Source of the DNA: Steromphala cineraria
Taxonomy: Eukaryota > Mollusca > Gastropoda > Trochida > Trochidae
DNA length: 64,000 bases
Direction of reading: 5' to 3'
Assembly: GCA_916613615.1 (NCBI GenBank)
Contig: OU744733.1
Location: 36,433,939 to 36,497,938, forward strand
The number at the start of each line of letters is the position of its first letter. Position 1 is the first letter of the stretch. Both the position numbers and the translations under genes were made by a program. A model generated the notes under the pieces. That model was not told the origin of the DNA. It saw nothing but the letters and a program-made list of their open reading frames with translations, and did no database searches. This document shows, one piece after another, positions 36,116-46,997 of this stretch.

Positions 36116-37216
36116 AAATACACTGTTTGCCACTGTAAACAGACCAATCCTAAACGAAGCATAACGTTTCCCATACACCTGCGCATCTTCAGTTTGTTCA
36201 CTTACATGTACCTTCATTTCCAAGTGCAAATATCTTGTAATATGGTATACTGTATGTCCTTAAGGATTCGTAGCATTGCAAAGACGAAATGAAAATGTTG
36301 AAATTTCTCTTCAGAAGTTTAGATTCATTATGCGTTCATTCAGAACATCTTACCTTTACCGTAAACGTTTTGGAAGGTCTTTGAAATGATGCTTGTTTAT
36401 ATTATGTCTACTAAATCTTTCATAAATAATTAACAGAATTAAACTCAAGTCATATTTGATCTTTTGTTACTTAATCATTTTTAACTATGCTGATGGCTTA
36501 ATCAACACATTGACATCTACTACAACTAACCGCCGACTGTTTACTAGGTTTCGAAATAAACAATTATTTCGATGACGTATTTAATTTCCCAAACAAACAT
36601 GTTGATAGATCAATTCCACCCAACATTTCTGAAAATCATCTTCCGCCAAACAGGAACCCTAGACGGTTGTGACGTCACTATACATGCTTGAATGCTCTAC
36701 GCTATCTCTTTGATCAGAAATAATATTTTCCTGACACCAATTTCCTTTTTTTGTCTTTACGCGTTTTCGGGTATTTGCTTTTGAAGAAGTCGGGTAATGA
36801 ATTTTATATTTAAAACATCTTGCTTTACTATTGAAGCTAAGCCTTCTTCATAATGCCCTTCAAAGACTGTAAATGTTGTGATATATAAGAGTAATGAAGT
36901 TCAAATACATCCAATATACCTATTCTCGGAGCTTATCATCTTATTGGTTTGGGTGTTTTGTTCAGATAGCATAAACAATGTGTTCAGAAACAATTATGTT
37001 TTTATGTGTTTTTTCGTACACTACAATAAAAAGAAAACATATGTATGAAAGATGTTGATGTAAATAGCTGAGCTTTTCAAAAGAACGCTTTATATTTCAG
37101 ACTGTCCTTGGTTGGAATACTTCATCGACGATCAATAATTTGAGCTTTGTGATTGGTGATTGATCTAGATGGTTTCTAGATCATCTGTCTGAGAACCTTT
37201 GCGGCAGGCAACAGTC
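36116..37216. other. Upstream region of the mucin-like gene
   Basis: No other gene. TTTATATTTCAG|ACTG at 37089-37104 could be a splice acceptor for a 5' untranslated exon. A CRE-like TGTGACGTCAC is at about 36669. Confidence 0.35.
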
Positions 37217-37511
37217 ATGGTGCTTTTCATGAAGGTGTTGATGGTTTGGATGGTACATAAAGTTAATTCGGATATTTGCGGAAGACATTTCAAATGGATA
37301 CCTGATTTTGATAACCAAATTGACAACGAATATATACTGATATCTCAAGTTACTTCCTTACTTCATTGCAGTAAGAGTTGTGGTGAGATGATGTCAGAAT
37401 GTCAAGCCTTCATGTTTAGCCCAGTGGACGCCATGTGTGCTGTTTACAATGAATCTTTTCCTGGATCGAGTCTTGAAGTTTTACAAGGAGCGAAATCATA
37501 CACCTTGAATG
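37217..37511 (+). CDS. Mucin-like gene, exon 1 (signal peptide and PAN/Apple-like domain)
   Basis: Codons 1-98 plus one base. Contains all cysteines of the N-terminal domain. Splices into exon 2 at SYTLNG|TKILPN. An upstream TTG-initiated extension to 37199 is not needed. Confidence 0.82.
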
Positions 37512-39513
37512 GTAAGTATCCATTTCACAAAATATAGTCAGCGATGTTTACCGTCTATACCTCGATTCCATCTTAAAGGGGCAGTAGCACGTTTTTTTGA
37601 AAATTTTCAATCTTTCACTGGCAATTGTACTTTGATGCTAAATGTAAAATGTTGATAGTGTCGAAATCTCATAACACAAACCAATCATCCAAAGTCAGAG
37701 AACAAATTCACAAATATTCCATTGGTGGTCTTTTTTTATGTGAACACATTTAATTCTTTTTGTGCCCCTTATAAATGAAGAACTAGGCTTGAATATTGAT
37801 TGCGAATATGAAGATGAAAAAACTATTGGGAATACGTATTTCTCAATATCAATACACATTAAATCCTCTTTGTTTTGAATGGATTGTACATATTGTTTTT
37901 GTAAGGTCTCTGTTGATTACACAAAACAAATTTATAACATTGCAAATGTATTCACAAATATTATAATTTCAGGAACCAAAATTCTGCCAAACAAAATACT
38001 GGTGACAAGATCAAAAGCCCAAACAGCAGCAACATTTACCTCAGAAACTACAATTGAAATCTTAACGTCGGAACTCACAACAGAAAGAGCTACCACGGAA
38101 CTGACAACGGAATCATTAACTTCAGAACCCGCAACAGAAAGTGTTACCACGGAATTGACAACGGAATCATTAACTTCAGAACCCACAACAAAAAGAGCTA
38201 CCACGGAACTGACAACGGAATCATTAACTTCAGAAGCCACAACAGAAAGTGCTACCACGGAATTGACAACGGAATCATTAACTTCAGAAGCCACAACAGA
38301 AAGTGCTACCACGGAATTGACAACGGAATCATTAACTTCAGAACCCACAACAAAAAGAGCTACCACGGAATTGACAACGGAATCATTACCTTCAGAACCC
38401 GCAACAGAAAGTGTTACCACGGAATTGACAACGGAATCATTAACTTCAGAACCCACAACAGAAAGTGCTACCACGGAACTGACAACGGAATCATTAACTT
38501 CAGAACCAACAACAGAAAGTGCTACCACGGAACTGACAACGGAATCATTAACTTCAGAACCCACAACAGAAAGAGCTACCACGGAATTGACAACGGAATC
38601 CTTAACTTCAGAACCCACAACAGAAAGTGTTACCACGGAATTGACAACGGAATCCTTAACTTCAGAACCCACAACAGAAAGTGCTACCACGGAACTGACA
38701 ACGGAATCCTTAACTTCAGAACCCACAACAGAAAGAGCTACCACGGAATTGACAACGGAATCCTTAACTTCAGAACCCACAACAGAAAGTGCTTCCACGA
38801 AATTGACAACAGAGTCATTAACTTCAGAACCCACAACAGAAAGTGCTACCACGGAATTGACAACGCAATCATTAACTTCAGAACCCACAACAGAAAGTGC
38901 TACCACGGAATTGACAACGGAATCCCTAACTTCAGAACCCACAACGGAAAGTGTTACCACGGAATTGACAACGGAATCATTAACTTCAGAACCCACAACA
39001 GTAAGTGCTTCCACGGAATTGACAACGGAATCCTTAACTTCAGAACCCACAACAGAAACTGCTACCACGGAATTGACATCGGAATCCCTAACGTCAGAAC
39101 CCACAACAGAAAGTTCTACCACGGAATTGACAACGGAAACTTCAGAGACAAATACTGGAACTTTAGAGGTGACAACTGAACCTCTAACATCGGAAGCCAC
39201 AGCTGTATCTGAAACCTCGGAAGCCACAACTGAAAGTTCTACATCAGGGGTCACATCTACAGCTGGAAGTTCAACAGGCACAACTGAAGCTTCAAGTGGA
39301 GAGGTTTACGTTCAAGCCACAACATCAGATGATGCAGATGATAATGACTATGACTCCACAGATGCTGCACTTAATACAACCACGGAGAGGACAACAGGGT
39401 GTTTGAGTACAGGTTCTGGCGATGTTGGAAGTGGTGACAATGGAGACAATAACAGCGACGATGGTAATTGTGATGACACAGATAACAGTGTAGAGACATC
39501 GACAACTGACTGA
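37217..39513 (+). CDS. Secreted mucin-like protein with PAN/Apple-like domain and 18-aa Thr/Ser/Glu repeats
   Basis: Two coding exons, 37217-37511 and 37973-39513, joined by GT-AG (AATG|GTAAGT, TTTCAG|GAACC) in phase 1, giving 611 aa. Residues 1-18 form a hydrophobic signal peptide ending at VNS|DIC. Residues about 21-98 have cysteines in a PAN/Apple-like pattern (HCSKSCGEMMSECQAFMF, then AMCAVYN). Residues about 130-490 are tandem 18-residue units of the type EPTTESATTELTTESLTS, rich in potential O-glycosylation Thr/Ser and regularly spaced Glu. The tail is acidic (GDVGSGDNGDNNSDD) with two Cys and ends in STTD, without a transmembrane or GPI segment. Family knowledge suggests a secreted, gel- or matrix-forming glycoprotein; its role is unknown. 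ATG 37217 has a good context (purine at -3, G at +4). The intron carries a family-A MITE. The long antisense frame is a repeat artefact. Confidence 0.85.
37573..37771 (-). mobile_element. Family-A MITE, copy 6, internally deleted, in the mucin intron
   Basis: Starts TTAAAGGGGCAGTAGCACGT and keeps AGTGTCGAAATCTCAT, CCAATCATCC and GTGAACACATTTAATTC. It then jumps to GTGCCCCTT, so about 160 bp are missing. Minus orientation relative to copies 1-5. Confidence 0.8.
37973..39513 (+). CDS. Mucin-like gene, exon 2 (repeat domain and acidic tail)
   Basis: 512 coding triplets and a TGA stop at 39511-39513. The open frame extends upstream to 37879 without an ATG that fits a secreted protein, so the acceptor TTATAATTTCAG at 37961-37972 is taken as the boundary. 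Confidence 0.85.
38071..39137 (+). repeat. 54-bp coding tandem repeat, about 20 units
   Basis: Units such as GAACCCACAACAGAAAGTGC + TACCACGGAATTGACAACGG + AATCATTAACTTCA. They start at 38071 and every 54 bp, with no frame-breaking change. Variation is concentrated in codons 2, 5, 6, 7 and 9 of the unit (ACA/GCA, GAA/AAA, AGA/AGT, GCT/GTT). Confidence 0.95.
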
Positions 39514-39845
39514 ATGTTATAAAACGGTCTTTCACCAATTCCAATTTCTCAATATAAACCCATTGATCTAAGAAAGCTTATTGTAACATGACTTCAGTTA
39601 ATACTTGATTCTGATTTGCTGATAAGAATTATTTTTTCTACGTTAAATAGTAATGAACACCCGCTATTCTGCAAAGGCGCATCACCGCGAAATTATACAC
39701 CCTTTCCTCTAGATTCGGTCTGACTGAACAATAAATTGTACTTTTACTTTCAAAATCCGTGCGCTATTTAATTTTGACAGGTGTTGTAAATTTCGTTTTC
39801 CCGTAGATTTGGTAAATAATTTTCTATTGTCTTTAGTTTTATGTA

Positions 39846-39851
39846 AATAAA
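39846..39851 (+). other. Candidate poly(A) signals of the mucin-like gene
   Basis: AATAAA at 39846-39851 and an earlier AATAAA at 39730-39735 lie 217-338 bp after the stop. Which is used cannot be told. Confidence 0.4.
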
Positions 39852-40344
39852 CTGTTTTTAACTTGCTTTGTTCTCCAAGTTTGTCGCCTTATCTCATGCG
39901 GCAGTTTTTTTCCCGTTCCCTTGGCATTACGTCATAGGGGACGTCATAATGGTTGTGTTACTGTCACAAGATATTTGCTAACTCGGGTTTTTTAATCGAT
40001 GAATTATATGACTTCTTCTCCCTTAAAACGATCACACTGACATTGTGAGATGTCGTTACGAGTGCAACTTGTTTGTATTAAAGTACACTATTTAATGTTT
40101 ATAACATTGGGAATTCCGCACCTCTAACAAGAATCGAGCTGTCGCTAAATCTTTTCGACGCAGAGTTCCCTACTCAAAAATAGATTTCGCTCATAAAGTG
40201 CTGATAACTTACGGTCATGTTATTATATTATGTTATTATATTATATTCAATAAGTAGTTCTCAAATATGGCTGTTGGGTGGGGAAACAAAATTTAAAAAT
40301 TTGTTCACTAAATAAACATTATAGTGTTTTGTCAGCATTCAACC
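39852..40344. other. No gene recognised
   Basis: Unique A+T-rich sequence downstream of the mucin-like gene. Nothing supported. Confidence 0.4.
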
Positions 40345-41236
40345 CATTCTCTCCCCACAGAGGCAGATCAAGTCATGTTGAGTTAGCCTCTGTTTCTATT
40401 ACGCCGAAATCCCTGGGTTCCGGCAGTTTCTCCTAGCGGACAAAATTTGTACCACAATCCATTTGAATTTCTTAAAGATGCTATATCATAGTGCAATAAT
40501 TTTTAAAGTATTTTTAATGTATACGTTGTATTTTAAGAAAAATTTAGCGACCAACCTTGAGAAAATCGGACCAAAATTCATCAAATAGGAGATAATTTAC
40601 CAAATAATACCGAAACGGCAGTCGACATAAGGGCGAATCAAGTGTGGCCATTTCACAACTTCCGGTTTCTAAATGTACGCTTGAAAACCGTCTTTGTCGC
40701 GCTCAAATAGATTTTATATTCTTTTTCTCCGACTTAGGTATTCGTTGCTACCCATCGAACGCAATTACGGTAGTTGAGACACGGTGTAAATCCTACAAGC
40801 ATAATGATTACGTCACCGAAAGCGGGTTCACAAAATGACATGCCCTTTCTAAGAGGGGTACTGTGCTTGAAGCGTCGAAATAAGTATGTTATTGTTGATT
40901 AAACAATCTAAATATGATATCAAAATTTCGACGAAAGATTTTTCTACAAAGTGATGTATTTCATTTCTCAATAGCTAAGTTTCATCCTGAACCGCTTGCA
41001 AGTATGATACAGCATCTTTAAGCAAATGACAACGCCTTTCGCATGGAAAGGGTGGTTCATATCACAATGCTTTTGTCAGCATATAGTAGCTAAAATGAGA
41101 GAACAGCGTCGCTGATTGCACAACTAACTTTGATTGCCTCCAATCAGGAATCTACCATTCTATCCCACTTAAACTCGGCGTAATATAACAGAGGCTAAAT
41201 CAACAGGACTTGATGTGCCTCTGTGGGAAGAGAATG
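40345..41236. mobile_element. Family-C TIR element (892 bp)
   Basis: Left end CATTCTCTCCCCACAGAGGC..AGATCAAGTCATGTTGA and right end TCAACAGGACTTGATGTGCC..TCTGTGGGAAGAGAATG are inverted repeats of about 45-50 bp with a few mismatches, with GTTAGCCTCTGTT / AACAGAGGCTAA continuing inside the arms. No transposase frame. Fragments elsewhere at 24814-24855 and 12045-12215. Confidence 0.78.
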
Positions 41237-41369
41237 CATTCTTTCGCAATCCGGAAATGTTGTGTGTGTCCTTTGCACCCGATTGCAATTCAAGCGAGTT
41301 TTTCTCTCGACAATGCCTAGAGTCAAGCAGGGAAGCAACATATATATTCTAAAATGTCTTTGGTGAAAA

Positions 41370-41500
41370 ATCGGCCGGGAATCAAACCCCGATCTCCTGA
41401 GTGATCGGCGGACTTCAACTGAGCTACCGGTAACAAAAACTACCTGTGAGTGAGTGAGTTATTATTACAGTATTGCAGCCGTTAGCGGCGAGTAACTACC
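41370..41500 (-). repeat. tRNA-like SINE head next to a GTGAGTGAGT repeat
   Basis: Minus strand 41432-41370 reads ACCGGTAGCTCAGTTG (A-box-like) and GGGGTTTGATTCCCGG (B box), spaced as in a tRNA. The adjoining 41446-41500 has GTGAGTGAGTGAGTTATTA and ATTGCAGCC. The tRNA part lacks a clean acceptor stem, so it is not a functional tRNA gene. Confidence 0.6.
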
Positions 41501-41899
41501 TTGTATGATGTCAATGCTACGTAGGCCTTGAGGAAACGAAAATGATAACAACGAAGATGCTGTTGTTTTAATTATCTTCCACAGTCTTATCTTTAGCATT
41601 CTTCCAAGATTTCCAGCAAAACCCATGAAATGAGCCATTGGCATAAGTGGACATCCATCGGAACGTACACGTATACCCAGGGATTTCGAGGATAGCTTCT
41701 CGCATAAACAGGTAGAGTGATTCTGGATGTCGTTCAGTTGCAATTTCAACATTGAGATTTATTGATTACAGATAACGAAACATACTTTACTTATGCAAAC
41801 CTTGGCAGCACTGTTTGTTACAGAAAATAAATATGTTTGAATTCTCTAAGATGAGATTTTGTAGAAAGACACTATATCTGCAAATCTTTTTTCTCAGTC

Positions 41900-42201
41900 A
41901 TTTCTGAAGGTGAGGTGATATGGGGTTTATCGCCGCTTTCAAGAGTATTTAACTTATATCGCGGCTGCTAGTATTATTGCAGGGAGAAAGCCCGCAGCAC
42001 TATTGTGGCTATGCGCTGCGGTGAAACATGCGAACATCGGCTGGAACTAGCGAATCATGGGTGGCACTAGGCTGAAATTCAGTGTAGCATTGCACACAAA
42101 CCTGACTGCGTGTAGAACAGTTCTCTACTGCAGACAAAGTTGTCGAGCCCCTGGCGGGATTCGAACCACGGACCTCCTGATCCGAAGCCGAACGTCTTAA
42201 T
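41900..42201 (-). repeat. tRNA(Arg)-like SINE remnant
   Basis: Minus strand from 42201 gives TTCGGCTTCGGATCAGGAGG and GGTTCGAATCCCGCCAGGGG, matching the anticodon arm through T-arm of an Arg-type tRNA. The 5' third (A box) is missing. The remaining ~240 bp have no coding capacity and look like a SINE body. Confidence 0.5.
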
Positions 42202-42394
42202 TAAAAGAATCAGTATAGAAGAATGCTATTGAGAAAGTACTCAGCTATTTCTTCCTCCGTTACAAGAATCAAGTTATAAAATACAAGTAATAACTAATTA
42301 ATTATTTTGTGTGACGCCCACATATTTAATATTCAACAAGAAAAAATCGGTTTAAGGTGTAAGCCTTATTTATAGGATAGAAGTACGATCTTTA

Positions 42395-42785
42395 ATTACC
42401 CATATGGTTGAAAATAAGTGGTGATATATTTTCAATATGAGCACTAGTGCACATATCACTTTTGCCTAGCAACGATTGTTGTAGCTCGAGTTCCCGTATT
42501 ATTTCGCCTGTGTTGTCATACCATCATTGTTCGTGACGTCACTGTAGCCGGCCGTTGCAAGGGAAGCGGCCCGTTTTGTTGGATATTTCTAAGATGGTAA
42601 AATGGAATAGAAACGGTAATAAAGAAATTATTACCCTCGAAAGTGTGTCCTATGGCTTTTTTACGAAACTCATGCAAATTTGTGTATAATCCTTGCTCTC
42701 GCTTGGGTGATACAAAAATTTGCACTCGTTTCGTAAAATTCATATGACACACTTCCTCGGGTAATAATCTCTATGTATTGAATTT
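42395..42785 (+). repeat. Family-D repeat, copy 1
   Basis: Landmarks in order: AATAAGTGGTGATATA, AACGATTGTTGTAGCTCGAG, TTGGATATTTCTAAGATGGT, GAAATTATTACCCTCGAAAG and CACACTTCCTCGGGTAATAA. The last two form an internal inverted pair. Copies 2 and 3 are at 50711-50962 and 53568-53910. Confidence 0.72.
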
Positions 42786-43793
42786 GAAATGGGGAATATG
42801 GCGCACTTATAACAAAGGTTAGCGAGAAAAAACGCATACAATAACCTCTGTTTGGATAGAATAAAAGACTACGTGCTTGGAAAATTCACTCTGCGTTTGC
42901 AAGATTATGTAGATCACTTCAAATTTGTTGAAGGTTTTAAGAAAACGCTTTTTTAAATGGTATGGGTGTTTTTTTTAACCTACCGGAAACCAGGGAGCGG
43001 AAAAGGTACTGTGTCCAAAAATTATTTTCACTCAAGATCGATAACGATGAACATTCATATATACAGGCGCGAGTGTTAAAATTGTATTGCCATGGTGTAC
43101 TATTTTGTTATGTTCATTTGAAAAATATAATTAAAAGCATTTATGGCTATCAACAAAACCCTTTTAGTACGTAACGTTGGTATGTCATGACGTACGTCAC
43201 TATGACAAGACTGTACTGTATTTAATTTCTATTAAGTAATGTTCAATGTTATTTAAACTGACAAAGGGGGCGGGGCATGGAGTCTGAAATTGAAGCACAC
43301 GATTAAACGTTTTAGTTGTTTTTAATCCTTCTTGTAAGTATGTATATATGAGCCTTGTTCGTTTCAAAATCCAAGTAATATGTTCGTGAATGCGATAAAT
43401 AATACATAAGGAACCTTCAAAACTTGTAGTTATGCAGATTACTTTTGGACTTGTTGAGTATTTACTCCCTGTTTTGACTACAATTGAGAGAGGTTGAATT
43501 TGATAAGGTACTTAAAATTGTACTCCTAAGATTTAGGACTAATGCGTATTTCATAAATAAGAGTTCCGCTCATGATTTTACAAGATTGGGCATTTCTCTG
43601 TATATGTTAATGTTTTATGTAATGTCCCTTTTAACCAACAAATCAATCAAATCAATTACTTGAATAATTATTTGGTAACAGTCTTCTGTCATTTACTAAA
43701 TTTAACATCCGGGAGGTAATCGAGGATGATTCAGATATAAACTACGCATTAATCCGGCTTTTATGGAAAGCAAACAAGTAGAAGATTCTTTTT
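42786..43793. other. No gene recognised
   Basis: A+T-rich sequence. The frame at 42962-43174 has no support. Nothing else seen. Confidence 0.4.
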
Positions 43794-44325
43794 ACTGACT
43801 TCTTTAAGTTCAACAGTGTTACCCTAATGTTAACGTTGAAAATAGTTTACTCACTTTCTTAAGTTCAACAGTGGTACCCTAATGTTAACGTTGAAAATAG
43901 TTTACTGACTTCTTTAAGTTCAACAGTGGTACCCTGATGTTAACGTTGAAAATAGTTTACTGACTTCTTTAAGTTCAACAGTGGTACCCTGATGTTAACG
44001 TTGAAAATAGTTTACTGACTTCTTTAAGTTCAACAGTGGTACCCTAATGTTAACGTTGAAAATAGTTTACTGACTTCCTTAAGTTCAACAGTGGTACCCT
44101 GATGTTAACGTTGAAAATAGTTTACTGACTTCTTTAAGTTCAACAGTGGTACCCTGATGTTAACGTTGAAAATAGTTTACTCACTTTCTTAAGTTCAACA
44201 GTGGTACCCTAATGTTAACGTTGAAAATAGTTTACTCACTTTCTTAAGTTCAACAGTGGTACCCTAATGTTAACGTTGAAAATAGTTTACTGACTTCCTT
44301 CATTTCAACATTGGTACAATAACGT
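43794..44325. repeat. 55-bp tandem repeat, nine full units plus one partial
   Basis: Unit ACTGACTTCTTTAAGTTCAA + CAGTGGTACCCTGATGTTAA + CGTTGAAAATAGTTT. CTAATG/CTGATG and TGACTTC/TCACTTT variants are interspersed. Confidence 0.95.
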
Positions 44326-44407
44326 TTATCAGAGGTTAAATATTAATTACCAATAATGTTTCAGACGTTTTATGTAAGTTATGTGTAGATAGAGAATCTC
44401 AGCCAAG

Positions 44408-44503
44408 TGTCTTCTGATATCAAATATATCAACACAAGTTGATAAAAGTAACAAATATTTAACTTTTATCAACAAAAGTGTTGATATATTTGATTTGAAG
44501 ACA
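44408..44503. repeat. 42-bp-arm inverted repeat
   Basis: TGTCTTCTGATATCAAATAT... (44408-44449) pairs with 44462-44503 across a 12-nt A+T loop, with a few mismatches. Weaker symmetry (AATCTCA / TGAGATT) extends further out. Confidence 0.8.
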
Positions 44504-44784
44504 TGATCATGAGGGTGAGATTTTATTTATCATCTAAAATAATTTTTCATCACGTTTGCATGAAAAATTTACATATCTGAACACTGCATTACCCTTAAAC
44601 TCCTAAAGCATTGTGACGTCGTTGTGTTTATGACGTTATAGCAAAGGGACATCCTAGATCTAACTGATGATGCTAAAAGGTTTCTGATGTCATATCACCT
44701 TCTTGTGATTACAGGGCAATGTTAAAAGTCTACTGTATCTAAGTAAAATTTCTCAAGGTTTTCAATCGATGACAAACCTTGACA

Positions 44785-45140
44785 CTACAACGTTTGAGAG
44801 GTGTATGCCTTTCCGACGTTCTCAGCCCGGTATGATCCATTGTTCAGTGGAGCAGCTCCTATTCCATCCATCTCCTGGTTGTTTTCTTCATCGTCATTCT
44901 GACCAATGGTATTAATCGTCTAATACGTCCCTTTTGACAGCGATGACGGTGATCCGACCTTGATTGATGAGTCTCCACGAAGCAAAGAGACCATTGTCTT
45001 GTTCTTCTTGTTCGATTCGCCTTATGCGATGTTAATATTGGGTGATGATCTTTTTGTTCAGAGTTGCAGCCAGGTAGTTTTCTAAAACTTCATTAAAGTA
45101 CACAACTATTATATTGTTAATGTTTCTCTTATATATGAAA
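44785..45140 (-). pseudogene. Decayed coding-like fragment of unidentified origin
   Basis: The minus strand contains protein-like runs in two frames. First VVYFNEVLENYLAATLNKK and, after a TAA, RRIEQEEQDNGLFASWRLIN. Then, in the next frame, GDSSIKVGSPSSLSKGTY, an in-frame TAG (44922-44920), and TINTIGQNDDEENNQ continuing to a stop at 44787-44785. Composition (Asp/Glu/Asn-rich, low-repeat) differs from the surrounding A+T-rich translation. One frameshift and two premature stops mean it cannot be expressed as read. It may be a cytoplasmic tail or linker exon. No family was recognised. Confidence 0.35.
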
Positions 45141-45229
45141 AAGTTGGGGAAATGAGATACTTAAATGAGCTCATCAGGCTTCGTATTTTATTTTGATTAA
45201 GGATGTGGTCAATGTGATTTCCCCCCACA

Positions 45230-45420
45230 GGGCCACCAAAGCTATAAATAATAATACACAAAATTTCAGCTTTCTAGGCCTGATGCTTCTGGAGAAGAAG
45301 ATGAAAATAAGTTGTAAAGGTGAGGCTCCTGTGGCCCTTATTAGGGGCCACAGGGCCATCAAAGCTATTACCAACAAGCAAAAAAGTGAGCGTGGCTCAC
45401 TAATACCCCCGACCGTGCAT
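45230..45420. repeat. Dispersed repeat unit with GGCCACAGGGCC
   Basis: TTTCAGCTTTCTAGGCCTGA, TGCTTCTGGAGAAGAAGAT and CTGTGGCCCTTATTAGGGGC recur at 46298-46395 and again, shortened, at 46440-46490. Confidence 0.65.
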
Positions 45421-45599
45421 CCCTGACAAACTGAATTATTTTTTACTTTCAATGTAGTCATCTCTTGCACAGCATTTGACCCCCAAAGAGGAATTGAGAA
45501 AAATTACTAATAAAAAAAATGGAACTTTGTAAAAAAAAAACACACACAAAAAACCCTTATCAATTTTAGTTTTGATTTGGCACTTGACCGCTCCTAGTA

Positions 45600-46185
45600 G
45601 GGAAGAAGACACATGCAAAATGTGAAAAGAATCAGATGAAAAGTTTTTCCCGCAATAGGTTGGACAAATCTGATATTGGAAAATGACAATGTTCAAAATA
45701 TTGAAATTTGTAAAAAATTGTTATATCAATGAAATTTGTTGCAATTTCCCACCGCACCCCTCCTAGGAGGATAGAAGACATGTGCAAAATTTGCAATCAA
45801 TCGGATGAATAGTTTTCCCGTAATAGGTCGGACAAATCTGATATTGGAAAATGACTAAGTTCAAAACATGGAAATTTGTAAAACATTCAAATATTAACGA
45901 AATTTGCTGTAACTTCGCACTGCATCCCTCCCTCCTAGTAGGGTAGAAGACATGTGAAAAATTTGAAATCTATCGGATGAATAGTTTTCCCGTAATAGGT
46001 CGGACAAATCTGATATTGGAAAATGACTAAGTTCAAAACATGGAAATTTGTAAAAAAATCAAATATTAACGAAATTTGCTGTAACTTCGCACTGCACCCC
46101 TCCTAGTAGGGAAGGAGACATGTGCAAAATTTGAAATTAATCGGATAAATTGTTTTCCCGAAATAGGTCGGACAAAAAATGTCCT
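45600..46185. repeat. ~168-bp tandem repeat, three to four units
   Basis: GGACAAATCTGATATTGGAA begins at about 45662, 45830 and 46002, and a terminal partial unit ends near 46178. Each unit has CACCCCTCCTAGTAGGG-like, GAAGACATGTGCAAAATTTG and TAGTTTTCCCGTAATAGGTC blocks. An inverted diverged relative lies at 49800-50075. Confidence 0.85.
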
Positions 46186-46189
46186 CGGA

Positions 46190-46560
46190 CAGACAGACAC
46201 ACACACACACACACGGAATCGTTGGTATTACTAGATACCCCGGACCGTTGGTCGGGGGGTATAATAATCCTCACTGGTCAAGGATTCTGTACACAAAGTT
46301 TCAGCTTTCCAGGCCTTATGCTTCTGGAGAAGAAGATAAGAATAGGTTTTAAGGGTGGGGGTCTTGTGGCCCTTATTAGGGACCACATGGATACCAATCT
46401 ATTAATTATAATCCTCAATAGTCAAGGAGTCTGTACACACAGTTTCAGCTTTCCAGGCCTTATGCTTCTGGATAAGTAGAGATGAAAATGCAAAAAGTTT
46501 AGAAAGCCGCGGACGGATGGACGGACGGACGCCGAACACCATGCCATACAATAAGCCAAT
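46190..46560. repeat. (CA)n microsatellite and GGACGGACGG-bearing repeat
   Basis: GACAGACACACACACACAC at 46193-46214. Then two copies of the TTTCAGCTTTCCAGGCCTTA unit, followed by GGACGGATGGACGGACGGAC at about 46505. Same family as 45230-45420. Confidence 0.7.
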
Positions 46561-46664
46561 CGGGCCTTACAGGTCAGATGAGCTATTAATGCATTTTCAT
46601 ATTTTTTTTCAGATTTATCACTGAACATCCTATTTAAACTCACCCAAAAAAGTGAAACTATTTT

Positions 46665-46997
46665 GTATCCTTTTTTGATAATTTCATATTTTAATTGAAA
46701 GTTATTGCTAAATGTAGTATTTTGATAGTGTCAAAATTCTCATTACACAAGCCAATCATCCATAGTCAGAGGACAAAGTATGAAGATTTACATAAAATCC
46801 ATTGGCGGCCATTTGGTGTGAACACCGTAAAAATTTTGTGTAATAAAAAAGTATCGCATGGCTAAGCTTTACATTATATATTTGAATTATTTCTGCTCCA
46901 TTTTTTGTAAATACATTTTCCTTCAATTGGAACCATTAATTTTCATTTTCCAGACATCACCTTGTGACCCCCTAAAAACGTGTTACTTCCCCTTTAG
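46665..46997 (-). mobile_element. Family-A MITE, copy 7 (minus orientation, left end eroded)
   Basis: Recognised by GATAGTGTCAAAATTCTCAT, CCAATCATCCATAGTCAGAG, CATTGGCGGCCATTTGGTGT and the terminal AAAACGTGTTACTTCCCCTT. The left TIR is not recognisable. Confidence 0.8.

Noticed and set aside
37932..39281. 449-codon open frame on the minus strand
   Set aside because: Exact antisense of the mucin repeat. It exists only because the 54-bp unit lacks stops in that frame, and it has no domain or splice logic of its own.
41370..42201. Possible tRNA genes on the minus strand
   Set aside because: A and B boxes are visible, but acceptor stems are incomplete (41370-41432) or the 5' third is missing (42148-42201). 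Better explained as SINE heads.
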